Positions 9,711 through 20,952 of a DNA stretch of 64,000 nucleotides are shown here, in pieces. Source of the stretch: Rhodoblastus sp963710275 (GTDB lineage: Bacteria > Pseudomonadota > Alphaproteobacteria > Rhizobiales > Beijerinckiaceae); NCBI GenBank assembly GCA_963710275.1, contig CAVPZS010000005.1, positions 620,001 through 684,000 of the forward strand, given 5' to 3'. The translations under genes were made by a program, and so were the position numbers. Below the pieces are notes generated by a model that was given only the letters and a program-made list of their open reading frames with translations, did no database searches and had not been told where the DNA came from. Position 1 is the stretch's first letter; each line of letters opens with the position of its first letter.

Positions 9711-10979
9711 ATGGTTTCGTCCCACGCTCCTCTGGCGCGCCAAGCCATGGCCTATGTGCTGGCGGGCGGACGCGGCTCGCGCCTGATGGAGTTGACCGAC
9801 CGCCGCGCCAAGCCGGCGGTCTATTTCGGCGGCAAGACGCGCATCGTCGATTTCGCTCTTTCCAACGCCCTGAACTCGGGGATCAGGCGCATCGCCGTCG
9901 CCACCCAGTACAAGGCGCATAGCCTGATCCGCCATCTGCAGCGCGGCTGGACCTTCCTGCGTCCGGAACGTAACGAGAGCTTCGACATCCTGCCCGCGTC
10001 GCAGCGCATATCCGAGACCATGTGGTATGTGGGCACCGCCGACGCGGTCTATCAGAACGCCGATATCGTCGAGGACTACGACCCGAAATATATCGTCGTC
10101 CTCGCCGGCGACCATATCTACAAAATGGACTACGAGCTCATGCTCCAGCAGCATGTCGACCAGAACGCCGACGTCACGGTCGGCTGCCTGGAAGTCACGC
10201 CGGAGGAGGCGACCGGCTTCGGCGTCATGGGCGTCGACAAGGACAATCGCATCCTGTCCTTCCTCGAAAAGCCGAAAGATCCCCCGACTATGCCCGGCAA
10301 GCCCGGCAGCTGTCTCGCCAGCATGGGCATTTATGTGTTCGAGACCAAATTCCTGTTCGACCTGCTGCGACGCGACGCCGCGGATCCGAATTCGAGCCAT
10401 GATTTCGGCACGGATCTCATTCCCTATATCGTCAAGCACGGCAAGGCCTGCGCCCATCCCTTCTCCAACTCTTGCGTGCGCTCCGCCAAGGAGGTCACAT
10501 CCTATTGGCGCGATGTCGGAACGGTCGACGCCTATTGGGCCGCCAATATCGATCTCACCGATATCGAACCGGAACTCGACCTGTTCGACCGCGACTGGCC
10601 GATCTGGACCTATGCCGAACTGACGCCGCCGGCCAAATTCGTCCATGACGTCGATGGGCGGCGCGGCCAGGCGATTTCGTCGCTGGTGTCGGGCGGCTGC
10701 ATCGTCTCCGGCGCCTTCCTGCGCCGCTCGCTGCTGTTCAGTCATGTGCGGGTCAATTCCTATGCGCATGTCGAGATGGCCGTGATCCTGCCCGAGGTCG
10801 ATGTCGGCCGCGGAGCGCGGCTCAGCAATGTCGTGGTCGATCGCGGCGTGCGCATACCCGAGGGGATGGTGATCGGCGAAGATCCGGAGCTTGACGCCAA
10901 GCGTTTCCGCCGCACCGCCCAGCGGCATATGCCTCGTAACCCAGCCGATGATCGATCGGCTGACCCCGTGAAATCCTAG
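9711..10979 (+). CDS. glgC: Glucose-1-phosphate adenylyltransferase GlgC
   Basis: GlgC makes ADP-glucose from glucose-1-phosphate and ATP, the committed step of bacterial glycogen synthesis. The nucleotidyltransferase motif AYVLAGGRGSRLMELTDRR is near the N-terminus, followed by AKPAVYFGGKTRIVDF, the catalytic VVLAGDHIYKMDYE and the regulatory/sugar site FLEKP. The C-terminal part is a left-handed beta-helix of hexapeptide type. The frame is intact, unlike its neighbours. I prefer the ATG at 9711 because GGAG precedes it by 8 bases; an upstream in-frame ATG at 9693 would add six residues. It is followed after 13 bases by glgA. Confidence 0.95.
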   Translation: MVSSHAPLARQAMAYVLAGGRGSRLMELTDRRAKPAVYFGGKTRIVDFALSNALNSGIRRIAVATQYKAHSLIRHLQRGWTFLRPERNESFDILPASQRISETMWYVGTADAVYQNADIVEDYDPKYIVVLAGDHIYKMDYELMLQQHVDQNADVTVGCLEVTPEEATGFGVMGVDKDNRILSFLEKPKDPPTMPGKPGSCLASMGIYVFETKFLFDLLRRDAADPNSSHDFGTDLIPYIVKHGKACAHPFSNSCVRSAKEVTSYWRDVGTVDAYWAANIDLTDIEPELDLFDRDWPIWTYAELTPPAKFVHDVDGRRGQAISSLVSGGCIVSGAFLRRSLLFSHVRVNSYAHVEMAVILPEVDVGRGARLSNVVVDRGVRIPEGMVIGEDPELDAKRFRRTAQRHMPRNPADDRSADPVKS

Positions 10980-10992
10980 TGAAATCCACTCC

Positions 10993-12450
10993 ATGAAATC
11001 CATCAACGCGCTCTCGGTCGCGTCCGAAATCTTTCCGCTGGTGAAGACCGGCGGGCTTGCGGATGTCGCCGGCGCCCTGCCTCTGGCCCTGTCGGCCGAA
11101 CATGTCGCCATGCGGACCCTGTGTCCGGGCTATCGCCCCGTCATGGCGGCGCTGAAAAAGGCCGAGCCGGTCGCGAAATTCGACGAGCTGTTCGGCGGGC
11201 CGGCGCGCCTGCTCGCCGGCAAGGCGGGGGCGCTCGAGCTTTTCGTGCTCGATGCGCCGCACCTGTTCGACCGGGACGGCGGCCCCTACGCCGGCCCCGG
11301 CGGACGCGATTTCATCGATAATCCCTTGCGTTTCGCCGCTCTGGCCAAAGTCGGCGCCGCGATCGGGCAGGGCCTCGTCGCCGGCTTCCAGCCGCAGGTC
11401 GTGCATGCGCATGACTGGCAGGCCGGATTGACCGCAGCCTATATGCATTATAGCGGAAAGCCGCGCCCGGGCGCCGTCATGACCGTGCATAACCTCGCCT
11501 TCCAGGGCCAGTTCCCCGCCGAGATTTTCGCCGCGCTCGATCTGCCGCCGCAGGCCTTTTCCGTCGAGGGCGTCGAATATTACGGCGGCGTCGGCTTCCT
11601 CAAGGCCGGGCTGCAATTGTCGGACCGCATCACCACGGTTTCTCCGACCTACGCCCAGGAAATCCAGCAGGGCCACGCCGGCATGGGTCTGGACGGACTC
11701 ATGCGCAGCAGGGCCGGCGACCTTGCCGGCATCCTCAACGGCATCGACGTAGCCGTGTGGAATCCGGAAACCGATCCGCTGATCGCCGCGCCGTTTTCGG
11801 CGAAGAAACTCGCGGCGCGCTCGGGCAACAAACGGGCGCTGCAGGCGCGGCTCGGGCTGGCGCATGAGCCGGACCGGCTGCTGTTCGGCGTCGTCAGCCG
11901 CCTGTCCTGGCAAAAGGGCCTCGATCTCCTGCTCGAATGCCTGCCGCTGCTCGACGAATGCCATGCGCAACTGGCCTTGCTCGGCGCCGGCGATCCGGCG
12001 CTGGAGGCGGCCTACCAGAACATGGCGCAACAGCATCGCGGCCGCATCGGGGTCTATTTCGGCTATGAGGAAAAGCTCGCCCATCTGATCCAGGCGGGGG
12101 CCGACGCCATTGTCATTCCCTCGCGCTTCGAGCCTTGCGGCCTGACGCAGCTTTGCGCCATGCGCTATGGCGCCGTGCCGGTCGTCGCGCGCGTCGGCGG
12201 CCTCGCCGACACCATTATCGACGCCAATGAAATGGCGCTGCAATCGGGCTGCGCCACCGGCCTGCAATTCGCGCCGGTCGCAGCGGCGGAACTGGCGGGC
12301 GCCATGCGCAGGACGGCGGCTCTTTACGCCCAGAAAACGGTTTGGCGGAAGCTCCAGACCAATGGTATGAAGACGGATGTCAGCTGGACCCACCCGGCCC
12401 GCCGCTACGCCCATATCTACCGCGAGATCGCCCCGGCCGCAGTCGCGTGA
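10993..12450 (+). CDS. glgA: Glycogen synthase GlgA
   Basis: A 485-residue GT5 family ADP-glucose-dependent glycogen synthase. The N-terminal ADP-glucose motif KTGGLADVAGALP is near residue 18, VHAHDWQAGLTAAYM lies in the first Rossmann domain, and the second domain has the E-X7-E region in SRFEPCGLTQLCAMRYG. It extends alpha-1,4 chains from ADP-glucose supplied by GlgC. The frame is complete with no indel. It lies between glgC and the glgX/malQ reading frame in the same orientation. Confidence 0.96.
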   Translation: MKSINALSVASEIFPLVKTGGLADVAGALPLALSAEHVAMRTLCPGYRPVMAALKKAEPVAKFDELFGGPARLLAGKAGALELFVLDAPHLFDRDGGPYAGPGGRDFIDNPLRFAALAKVGAAIGQGLVAGFQPQVVHAHDWQAGLTAAYMHYSGKPRPGAVMTVHNLAFQGQFPAEIFAALDLPPQAFSVEGVEYYGGVGFLKAGLQLSDRITTVSPTYAQEIQQGHAGMGLDGLMRSRAGDLAGILNGIDVAVWNPETDPLIAAPFSAKKLAARSGNKRALQARLGLAHEPDRLLFGVVSRLSWQKGLDLLLECLPLLDECHAQLALLGAGDPALEAAYQNMAQQHRGRIGVYFGYEEKLAHLIQAGADAIVIPSRFEPCGLTQLCAMRYGAVPVVARVGGLADTIIDANEMALQSGCATGLQFAPVAAAELAGAMRRTAALYAQKTVWRKLQTNGMKTDVSWTHPARRYAHIYREIAPAAVA

Positions 12451-12467
12451 GGCCCTGAATTTGAACT

Positions 12468-14490
12468 CCTGACGAAATTCTTGACGGCTCGCCCGAGCCC
12501 TTGGGGCTGGCGCTCGTCGAGGGCGGCGCCAATGTCGCTGTGTACTTCCGAAACCGCGGAAAAAATCGAACTCTGCCTGTACGACGCCGAAGGCGGCGAG
12601 ACCGCGCGCCTGGCGTTGCCGGGCCGCACAGGCGCGGTCTTCCACGGCTTCGTTCCCGGCCTCGAGGCTGGCGCGCGCTATGGTTTTCGCGCCCATGGCC
12701 CATGGAGCCCCTCAAAAGGGCTGCGTTTCAACCCTGACAAGCTGCTGATCGATCCCTACGCGCTGGCGCTCGACCGGCCAATTAAATTGCACCCGTCGAT
12801 GTTCGGCGGCTCGCCGCAGGACAGCGCGCCTTTCGTGCCGAAGGCCGTGGCCTGCGCGCCGCAGATCGCGCCGGCCCGCGCGCCGCAAGATACCCTGGCC
12901 CGACACCGTCATCTATGAATTGCATGTGCGCGGCTTCACCCGCGCCTTGCAAACCGTGCCGGAAGAGATGCGCGGCCGCTTCTGCGGCCTGGCGCATCCG
13001 GCGAGCGTCGCCCATCTGCAAGGTCTCGGCGTGACGACGCTCGAAATCATGCCTTGCGCCGCCTGGATCGACGAGCGGCATCTGCAATCGGCGGCGCTTT
13101 CCAACTATTGGGGCTACAACCCCGTCGCCATGATGACGCCCGAGCCGCGCCTCGCGCCGGGCGGCTGGGACGAAGTCCGCGAAAGCGTCGCCGCCTTGCA
13201 GGCCGCGGGTTTCGAGGTGCTGATCGACGTGGTGCTGAACCATACCGGCGAAAGCGACGCCTTCGGCCCCAACCTGTCGCTGCGCGGCCTGGACAATGCG
13301 GCCTATTATCGCCTCGATCCGAAGGATCGCGCCCGCTATGTCAACGACGCCGGCTGTGGCAATATCCTGCGGCTCGACCATCCCGCCACCCTGCGCTACG
13401 CCATGGACACGCTTCGCGCCTGGGCGCAATTCGGCGGCGTCGACGGGTTCCGCTTCGATCTGGCGACGACGCTGGCGCGCCGCGCCGAGGGTTTCGACCC
13501 GCATGCGCCGCTGCTTGCGGCCATTGCGCAGGATCCCGCTGCTGCGTGAGCTGAAGCTGATCGCCGAGCCCTGGGATATTGGGCCGGGCGGCTATCAGGT
13601 CGGTCGTTTCCCGGCGCAATGGGGCGAGTGGAACGACCAGTTCCGCGATGGGATGCGCAAGTTCTGGCGCGGCGACGGCGGCATGATCGGTGAAGCGGCG
13701 ACGCGTCTGGCCGGCTCGGCCGATCTTTTCCAGGGGCAAAAACCGCCGTCGCGCGGCGATCAATTTCATCACCGCCCATGACGGCTTCACCCTGGCCGAT
13801 CTCGTCTCCTACGAGCGCAAGCACAACGAGGCCAATGGCGAGCATAATCGTGACGGAACCGACGCCAATCATTCCTGGAACAATGGCGTCGAAGGCGCAA
13901 ACGCAGGATGCGGCCATCCTCGCGGCGCGGCGGCGCGACCAGCGCAACCTGCTGACCTCCCTGCTGCTGGCGCGGGGAACGCCCATGCTGTCCATGGGCG
14001 CCGAACTCGGCCAGACCCAGCACGGCAACAACAACGCCTATGCGCAGGACAACGCCTCCGCCTGGCTCGACTGGGCGAAGGCGGACCTCGCCATGGCGGC
14101 TTTTGTCCGCGCCCTGATCGACCTGCGCCGCGCGACCCCGGCCTTCACGAGGGATTGCTTTCTCGAGGGCGCGGCGCAGGGCGAGAGCGGCCTGCCGGAC
14201 GTCGAATGGCGCGGCGCCGATGGCGAGGTCTTGAGCGGTTCGCAATGGCGCGAGGGCGAGCGTCGCTTCCTGGCCGCGTTTTTCTGCGCCGGCTCGTCGC
14301 GCGCCGCCTTGCTGTTCAACGCTTCGCATGAGTCGGCGCATTTCCGCTTGCCGCAGCCGCGCGAAGGCTTTTTCTGGCGGCGGATCATCGATACGCGGGC
14401 CGAGGACGGCGCCGGCGATCACGCCTGCTTCGATAGCGGCGAGACGCTTGTCATCGCGCCGCGCTCGGCGCTGGCGCTGGTCGAGACGCC
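12468..14490 (+). CDS. glgX: Glycogen debranching enzyme GlgX domain of a GlgX-MalQ fusion (frameshifted)
   Basis: GlgX hydrolyses alpha-1,6 branches of phosphorylase-limit glycogen. The start is unclear: ILDGSPEPLGLALVEGG is followed after an indel near 12541 by ETAEKIELCLYDAEGGE, and no good start codon is visible upstream, so the true start codon may itself be garbled. Catalytic regions are all present: GGVDGFRFDLATTL, LIAEPWDIGPGGYQ and FITAHDGFTLADLVSY, plus NEANGEHNRDGT. Further one-base insertions are inferred near 12890, 13534, 13740 and 13905. After SALALVET the same open frame continues without a stop or start codon into a MalQ domain, so the product is probably one bifunctional protein of about 1350 residues. 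Confidence 0.87.
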
Positions 14491-16531
14491 CGACGCGGAG
14501 GGGCTGGACCGCGACGCCGCGCCGGAAACCCTGGACCTGCTCGCGCGCGCTGCGGGTATCGCGCCGGATTGGCACGATATTTCGGGCGCGCGCCATATCG
14601 TGCCTGACGCCACCAAACGGGCGATTCTCGCCAGCATGGGGCTGCCGGCGCAAACGCAAGGCGAGGCGCGCGACAGCCTTCGCCTTTTCGCCGCGCATAC
14701 GGACCGCCGCGCTTTGCCCTTCTCCCTGGTCTTCCGGGAGGGCGAGCCCATCGAGGCGCCGCTGGCGTCCGCCGGGTCTCATGCGCGTTTATTGCTGGTG
14801 CGACGAGGAGGGCGCGGAGCGACAATTCGATTTCGGCCCCGATGATCTCGCCGCCTCGGAAAAGCGCGCCTGCGACGGCGGCGCCGTCCGCTATCTTCGC
14901 GCGACCCTGCCGGTGTTGCCGGTCGGGCGTTACCGCCTGACGCTCGATGGCGATGAGGCGACGCTATGCCATCTGACCGTCGCGCCGCGCGCCTGCTGGT
15001 GGCCGGAGCGTCTCGACGCCGGCGCCAGCGGCGTCGCCGCCCAGCTTTACAGCCTGCGCCGCGAGGGAGACCAGGGCGTCGGCGATTTCACGACGCTTGG
15101 CCCTGATCGATGGAGGCGGCGGGGAAAGCCGGCTTCGCAGCCGTCGGGCTCAACCCGCTGCACATGCTTTTCGCGCGCGACCGCGACCGCGCCAGCCCCT
15201 ATCATCCGAGCGACCGCAATTACCTCGATCCGATCTATCTCGATCTCAACGCCCTCGGCGACATCACCGGCCTGCCTTGCGCGCTCGACGCCGAGGAGGC
15301 CGCGGAGGCGCGGCGGTTGGCGGAGAAGGACGCGGTTGATTACGCCGGGGTCTGGGCGCTGAAGCGCCAGGCGCTCGCCCGGCATTTCGACGCCTTCGAG
15401 AAAGTGATGCGCGAAAACCCTGACGCGGCGCCGGCGCGCGATTTCGCGGGCTTTTTCGCCGAGGGCGGCGAACGGCTGCGCCAATTCGCCTATTTCGAAT
15501 CGCGCGCGGACCAGGACCCGGCCGCGATCGGGCTGCACAGCTTCATGCAATGGCTGTGCGAGCGGCAATTGGCGGCGGCCGTGGCGTGCGGAAAAGACGC
15601 GGGGCTATGGCTTGGGCTCTATCGCGATCTCGCGGTCGGCGCCGCGCCGGACGGCGGCGAGACCTGGGCCGAGGCCGAGCTTTACCTGCAGGGCTCTTCC
15701 GTTGGAGCGCCGCCCGATCCCTTCGCCGAGGGCGGGCAGGTGTGGTCTCTGCCGCCGCCAAATCCGCTGGCCATGGCGCAGACCGGCTACGCCGCTTTCG
15801 CCGCGCTGCTGCGCGCCAACATGCGCCATGCCGGGGCGCTGCGCATCGATCACGTCATGGGGCTGGTCCGGCTTTTCGTCGTGCCGGACGGCGCTCCGGC
15901 CCTGCAAGGCGCCTATCTCGCCTATCCGCTCGACGACCTGCTCGGGCAACTGGCTTTGGAGAGCCAGCGCGCGAAATGCCTCGTCGTCGGCGAAGATCTC
16001 GGGACCGTTCCCTACGGCCTGCGCGAAAAGCTGGATGCGGCCAATGTGCTGAGCTATCGCGTGCTCTGGTTCGAGCGCGAGGGGCAGGATTTCGCGCCGC
16101 CGGCCTTCTACCCGCGCAAGGCCGTGGCCTGCGCCTCGACCCATGACCTGCCGACCTTGAGCGGCTGGTGGGACGGCGTCGATATCGCGGAGAAAGCCGA
16201 TCTGGGCCTGATCACGTTGGCTGTGGCCGAACAGGATCGCCTGAACCGTCGCGAGGACAAGCTCAGGTTGCTGAAGGCGCTGCAAAGGGAGCGCCTCCTC
16301 GGCGACGCCGATCCCGACGCCCCGCTCGGGGCGGAACTCGTGGCCGCGCTTCACGCTTTCCTCAAGAGAACGCCTTCGGTTCTGGCGATGCTGCAGATCG
16401 ACGACCTGCTCGGCGAAAGGACGGCGGTCAACCTGCCGGGCACGGATCGAGAGCGGCCCAACTGGCGGCGCAAGCTCGCTGGCGATGCCGCGGCGGCTCT
16501 GGGCGCGGCGGGTCTGGCGAAACGGAACTGA
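14491..16531 (+). CDS. malQ: 4-alpha-glucanotransferase MalQ domain, in frame with GlgX (frameshifted)
   Basis: This is a GH77 4-alpha-glucanotransferase (amylomaltase), which disproportionates short maltodextrins left after debranching. The N-terminal MalQ segment, LDLLARAAGIAPDWHDI, follows directly in the glgX frame. Catalytic parts are GALRIDHVMGLVRLF, VVGEDLGTVPYGL and ASTHDLPTLSGWW. One-base insertions are inferred near 14780, 15101 and 15111; from 15115 to the stop at 16531 the frame is clean. There is no ATG, GTG or TTG in frame at the junction, which argues against separate translation. Coupling debranching to glucan transfer on one chain fits glycogen recycling with GlgP. Confidence 0.88.
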
Positions 16532-16598
16532 CATGAGCCGAGCCATTTGACGCCCGCGGCGGCCCGCCCGATAGTGGAGGGGCGGAGGGGGCTCAAGA

Positions 16599-18125
16599 GT
16601 GACTTCGGGCGAACCGTTCGACATTTTCATCATCGGCGGCGGCGTCAACGGCTGCGGCGTGGCGCGCGACGCCGCCGGACGCGGCTACAGCGTCGGCCTC
16701 GCCGAGATGAACGATCTCGCCGAGGGAACCTCGTCCAAATCCACCAAGCTGATCCATGGCGGCCTGCGCTATCTGGAGAATTTCGATTTCCGGCTGGTGC
16801 GCGAGGCGCTGGCCGAGCGCGAGATCCTGCTGGGCCATCGCCCCGCATCTGGTGCAGCCGCTGCGTTTCGTCCTGCCGGTGCAGCAGGGAATGCGGCCGG
16901 CGTGGCTGCTGCGCCTCGGCCTCTTCCTCTATGATCATATCGGCGGGCGTAAGAAATTGCCGGCGACGGCGTCGCTCGACCTGCGCGCTTCGGACGCCGG
17001 CGCGCCGCTGCAAGCCGCGGTTTGTCAGAGCCTTCGAATATTCCGACTGCCGGGTGGACGACGCGCGCCTGGTCATCCTCAACGCGCGCGACGCCGCCGA
17101 CCGCGGCGCCGCGATCTGGACGCGCACCGAAGTCCTCGCCGCTCGCGTCGCCGAGGGCGTCTGGCGCGATTACCCTCCGCGACAGGGCTTCCGGCGTCGA
17201 ACGCGAGTTGCGTTCGCGCCTGCTGGTCAACGCCGCCGGTCCCTGGGCGGACGCGGTCGTCGCCACTCTGGCCGGGCGCCCGGAAAAGCCGCGCCTGCGC
17301 CTGGTGCGCGGCAGCCATATCGTCGTGCGCAAGCTGTTCGACCACGACCGCGCCTATATTTTCCAGACGCCCGACCGCCGCGTCGTCTTCGCCATTTCCT
17401 ATGAGCGAGGATTTCACCTTGATCGGCGCCACCGACGTCGATTTCGCCGGGTCGCCGGACGCAGTCGCCATCACCCGGGGGAAACGGACTATCTCTGCCG
17501 CGCGGCCAACGTCTATTTCCGGGAGCAAATCGGGCCGCGGGACGTCGTCTGGTCCTGGTCCGGCCTGCGGCCCACTGTTCGACGACCACGCCGCTACAGC
17601 GCGCCAGGCCACGCGCGAACATTTCATCGAGGAGACGCGCGTCGCGGGCGCGCCGCTCATCACCCTGTTCGGCGGCAAGATCACCTCCTATCGCCGCCTT
17701 TCGGAACAAGTTCTTCAACGAGCCGGCGCGGCCATCGGCGCGCGCGGAAAGCCCTGGACGGCTCAAACGGCTTTGCCCGGCGGCGATTTTCCTGGCGGCG
17801 ATCTCGACGCCTTCGCGCGCAGCTTTCGCGAGCGAAAAGCCCTTTCTCGGCGCCGGCCTTGGCGCGGCGTCTCGCGAGGGCTTACGGGACCCTTTGCCTG
17901 CGCTTTCTCGGCGACGCGCAGACAATGGAGGACCTGGGAGAAGATTTCGGCGGCGGCCTGACCAGGGCGGAAGTCGATTACCTCGTCGCGCGCGAATGGG
18001 CGCGGACGCCGGAGGATATTTTTTGGCGGCGGTCGAAGCTCGGCCTGCGCGCGCCGCGGCAGTCCGCCGACGCTCTCGCCGCCTATCTCGAAAAAGCCGT
18101 CGAGGCGCCGCTAGCCGGGAGGTGA
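16599..18125 (+). CDS. glpD: Glycerol-3-phosphate dehydrogenase GlpD (heavily frameshifted)
   Basis: GlpD is the FAD-dependent membrane-associated enzyme that oxidises glycerol-3-phosphate to dihydroxyacetone phosphate and feeds the quinone pool. The FAD motif DIFIIGGGVNGCGVARDAAG and STKLIHGGLRYLENF are at the N-terminus; LRLVRGSHIVV, FTLIGATDVDF and LFGGKITSYRRLSEQ follow. The start is GTG at 16599. Eight single-base shifts are inferred near 16845, 17022, 17165, 17402, 17478 (the only deletion), 17574, 17838 and 17855; resolved length is about 506 residues, normal for GlpD. It is followed 2 bases later by glpK. Inactivation by real mutations is possible, but the even spread of errors with perfect motif continuity suggests sequence error. 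Confidence 0.9.
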
Positions 18126-18127
18126 GA

Positions 18128-19610
18128 ATGACGGGATATGTCGGCGCCATCGACCAGGGCACGACCAGCACGCGGTTCATCGTCTTCGACCGCCAGGGCG
18201 GGATCGTCTCCATCGCGCAGAGGGAGCATCGCCAGATTTTTCCCCGTCCCGGCTGGGTCGAGCACGACCCCATGGAAATCTGGCGCAATACGCGTGACGT
18301 CATCGTCGAAGCCTTGGCCAAGGCGGCTCTCGACGCCCGCCGATCTCGCCGCCGTCGGCGTCACCAACCAGCGCGAAACCGCGCTGGTCTGGGATCGATC
18401 CGGCAAGCCTCTGCACAACGCCATCGTCTGGATGGACACGCGCACCGACGCGCTGGTCGCCGAATTTTCGCGGCGCGGCGGCCAGGACCGTTTTCGCGCC
18501 AAGAACCGGATTGCCGCTGGCGACCTATTTCTCCGGCCTGAAGTGGCGCTGGCTGCTCGACGCGATTCCGGACGCGCGGCGCCGCGCCGACGGCGGGCGA
18601 GCTGATGTTCGGCACCATCGACTCATGGCTCGCCTGGAACCTGACCGGCCTGCATGTCACCGACGTCACCAACGCCTCGCGCACCCAGCTGATGAATCTG
18701 GAGACGCTCGACTGGGACGACGACATCCTGGCCCAGTTCGGCATACCCCGCGCCGGCCTGCCCGCCATCAAATCCTCCAGCGAGGTCTATGGCGTGGCGC
18801 GTGAACCGCTGCGCGGGACGCCTCTGGCCGGAATCCTCGGCGACCAGCAGGCCGCGCTGTTCGGGCAGGCCTGCCTGCAGCCGGGCCAGGCGAAAAACAC
18901 CTATGGCACCGGCTGCTTCCTGCTGATGAACACGGGCGAGAAACCCTTCGCCTCGCGATCCGGGCTGCTGACGACGCTGGGCTTCAAGCTGGGCGAAGCC
19001 AAGGCGGTCTATGCGCTGGAAGGCTCGATCGCCATAGCCGGCGCGCTGGTGCAATGGCTGCGCGACAATCTCGGGCTGATCGGCTCCTCCGCCGAGATCG
19101 AGGCCTTGGCGGCAAGCGCGCCAGACAATGGCGACGTCTATTTCGTGCCCGCCTTTTCCGGCCTCTACGCGCCGCATTGGCGGTCCGACGCGCGAGGGGT
19201 CATCGCCGGCCTGACCGGCTTCGCCGACCGGCGCCACATCGCGCGCGCGGCGCTCGAGGCCACGGCCTACCAGACGCGCGAGGTGCTCGACGCCATGGCG
19301 CGGGATTCGCAAACGCCCTTGCAGGAATTGCGCGTGGACGGCGGCATGGTCGTCAACGAACATGCTGATGCAATTCCAGAGCGACATTCTCGGCGTTCCC
19401 GTGGTGCGCCCGAGGGTGATCGAGACGACGGCGCTCGGCGCCGCCTATGCCGCGGGCCTCGCGGTCGGATTCTGGTCCTCGACGGCCGATATCGAGGAAA
19501 ACTGGGCGGCCGACCGGCGCTGGACGCCGGCCATGGACGCGAGCGAGAGCGAAAGATTATTCGCGGCGTGGAACAAGGCCGTGCGCCGTTCGTTCGATTG
19601 GGTTGACTGA
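18128..19610 (+). CDS. glpK: Glycerol kinase GlpK (frameshifted)
   Basis: GlpK phosphorylates glycerol with ATP. The FGGY-family N-terminal motif is GAIDQGTTSTRFIVFD; AVGVTNQRETALVWD, WMDTRTDALVAEF, GILGDQQAALFGQACL and ELRVDGGMVVNE follow. The C-terminal part reads LGVPVVRPRVIETTALGAAYAAGL. One-base insertions are inferred near 18338, 18512, 18597 and 19360; the resolved length is about 492 residues. The ATG at 18128 lies just after the glpD stop and GAGGTGAG serves as ribosome site. No glpF or glpR is found beside it, so uptake and control must lie elsewhere. Confidence 0.92.
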
Positions 19611-19721
19611 GTTACGTAGGGAAGAACCCGCAAATCTTTCTTAACAAGCCTTAACACCGAGCTTGGCCGCGACCGACTATATTCAACTTCGGATTTTTCC
19701 CGGCGATTTCTGGGAGTTGGA

Positions 19722-20952
19722 ATGGATAGGCCGGTTAACCCAGACGAAGCTGATGTGGCGACGGAGGCGCCGGCTGCGACGCGCAAGCATTCGTTGCGCA
19801 TGATTCTCTTCCTGCTGCTGGCCATCCTCGCGGCCTTCGGCCTCTGGCGCTTCCTGGCGTCGCGACCCACGGGCGAAAAAAAGATGGAGGCGCCGGTCAC
19901 CCAGGTCGGCGCGGCCAAGAGTCGACAAGGGCGACCTCAAGCAGGTCCTCTCCGGCCTCGGCACGGTGACGCCGATCGCGACCATCACCGTGCAGGCGCA
20001 GATCGCGGGTCAGTTGATGTCGGTCGGCTTTCAAGGAAGGCCAGACTCGTCAAGAAGGGCGATTTCCTGGCCCAGATCGACGACGCGGCCCTATCAGGCG
20101 TTGAAACAGCAATATGAAGGCCAGCTCGCGCATGACCAGGGTGTGCTGGACGAGGCCAAGCTCGACGCCAAGCGCTACGCCACTCTGCTCAAGCAGAACT
20201 CCATCGCCCGCCAGACCGCGGAGGATCAGGCCTATGTCGTCAAGCAGAGCGAGGGGCAGGTCGCCACCGACAAGGCGCTGATCGCCCAGGAGGCGCTCAA
20301 TATCTACTATTGCCATATCGTCGCGCCGGTCACCGGCCGCGTCGGATTGCGGCTGCTCGATCCCGGCAATTACATCAATCTGCCCAACACCAACGGCATC
20401 GTGGTGCTGACGCAACTGCAGCCGATCTCCGTGGTCTTCGTGCTTCCGGAGGATTTCATCCAGGAGGTCTGGGCGGAGCAGCGCGCGGGCAAGGCTCTGG
20501 CGGTGGTCGCGACTAACCGCTCCGATGACAAGGACATCGCGACCGGCGTGGTCGAGTCCATCGACAATCTGGTCGACACCACCACCGGCACGGTGAAGAT
20601 CCGCGCCAGTTTTCCCAATGCGGACCTGAAACTGTTTCCCAACCAGTTCGTCAATGCGCGGCTGCAATTGCGCACGCTGGAGGGCGTGACCATCGCGCCG
20701 GTCGCCGCCGTGCAGCATGGCGCGCCGGGCGCCTATGTCTATCGCATCAAGCCCGACAACACGGTCGAAGTCCGCGTGGTGAAGACCGGAGTGACCGAAG
20801 GCGACCAGGTGCAGATACTCTCCGGCGTCGATCCCGGCGACGACGTGGTCGTCGACGGCGCCGACCGCCTGCGCGACGGCGCGAAAATCCGCGTCGTGCC
20901 CGATCGCCGGCAATCCTGCCGCAGGCCCAGCCGAAAAGCGACGCAGAAATGA
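19722..20952 (+). CDS. mdtA: RND efflux periplasmic adaptor (MdtA-like, frameshifted)
   Basis: A membrane-fusion protein that links an RND pump to an outer-membrane channel. It has one N-terminal transmembrane segment (MILFLLLAILAAFGLW), the lipoyl/barrel-sandwich region around TITVQAQIAGQLMSVGF and KKGDFLAQID, an alpha-hairpin (GQLAHDQGVLDEAKLDAKRY), then YYCHIVAPVTGRVGLRLLDPG, which is typical of MdtA. Inserted bases are inferred near 19917, twice near 20033-20045, and near 20090. Resolved length is about 408 residues. The stop overlaps the next start as ATGA at 20949. A 111-base gap after glpK holds its likely promoter. Confidence 0.9.
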
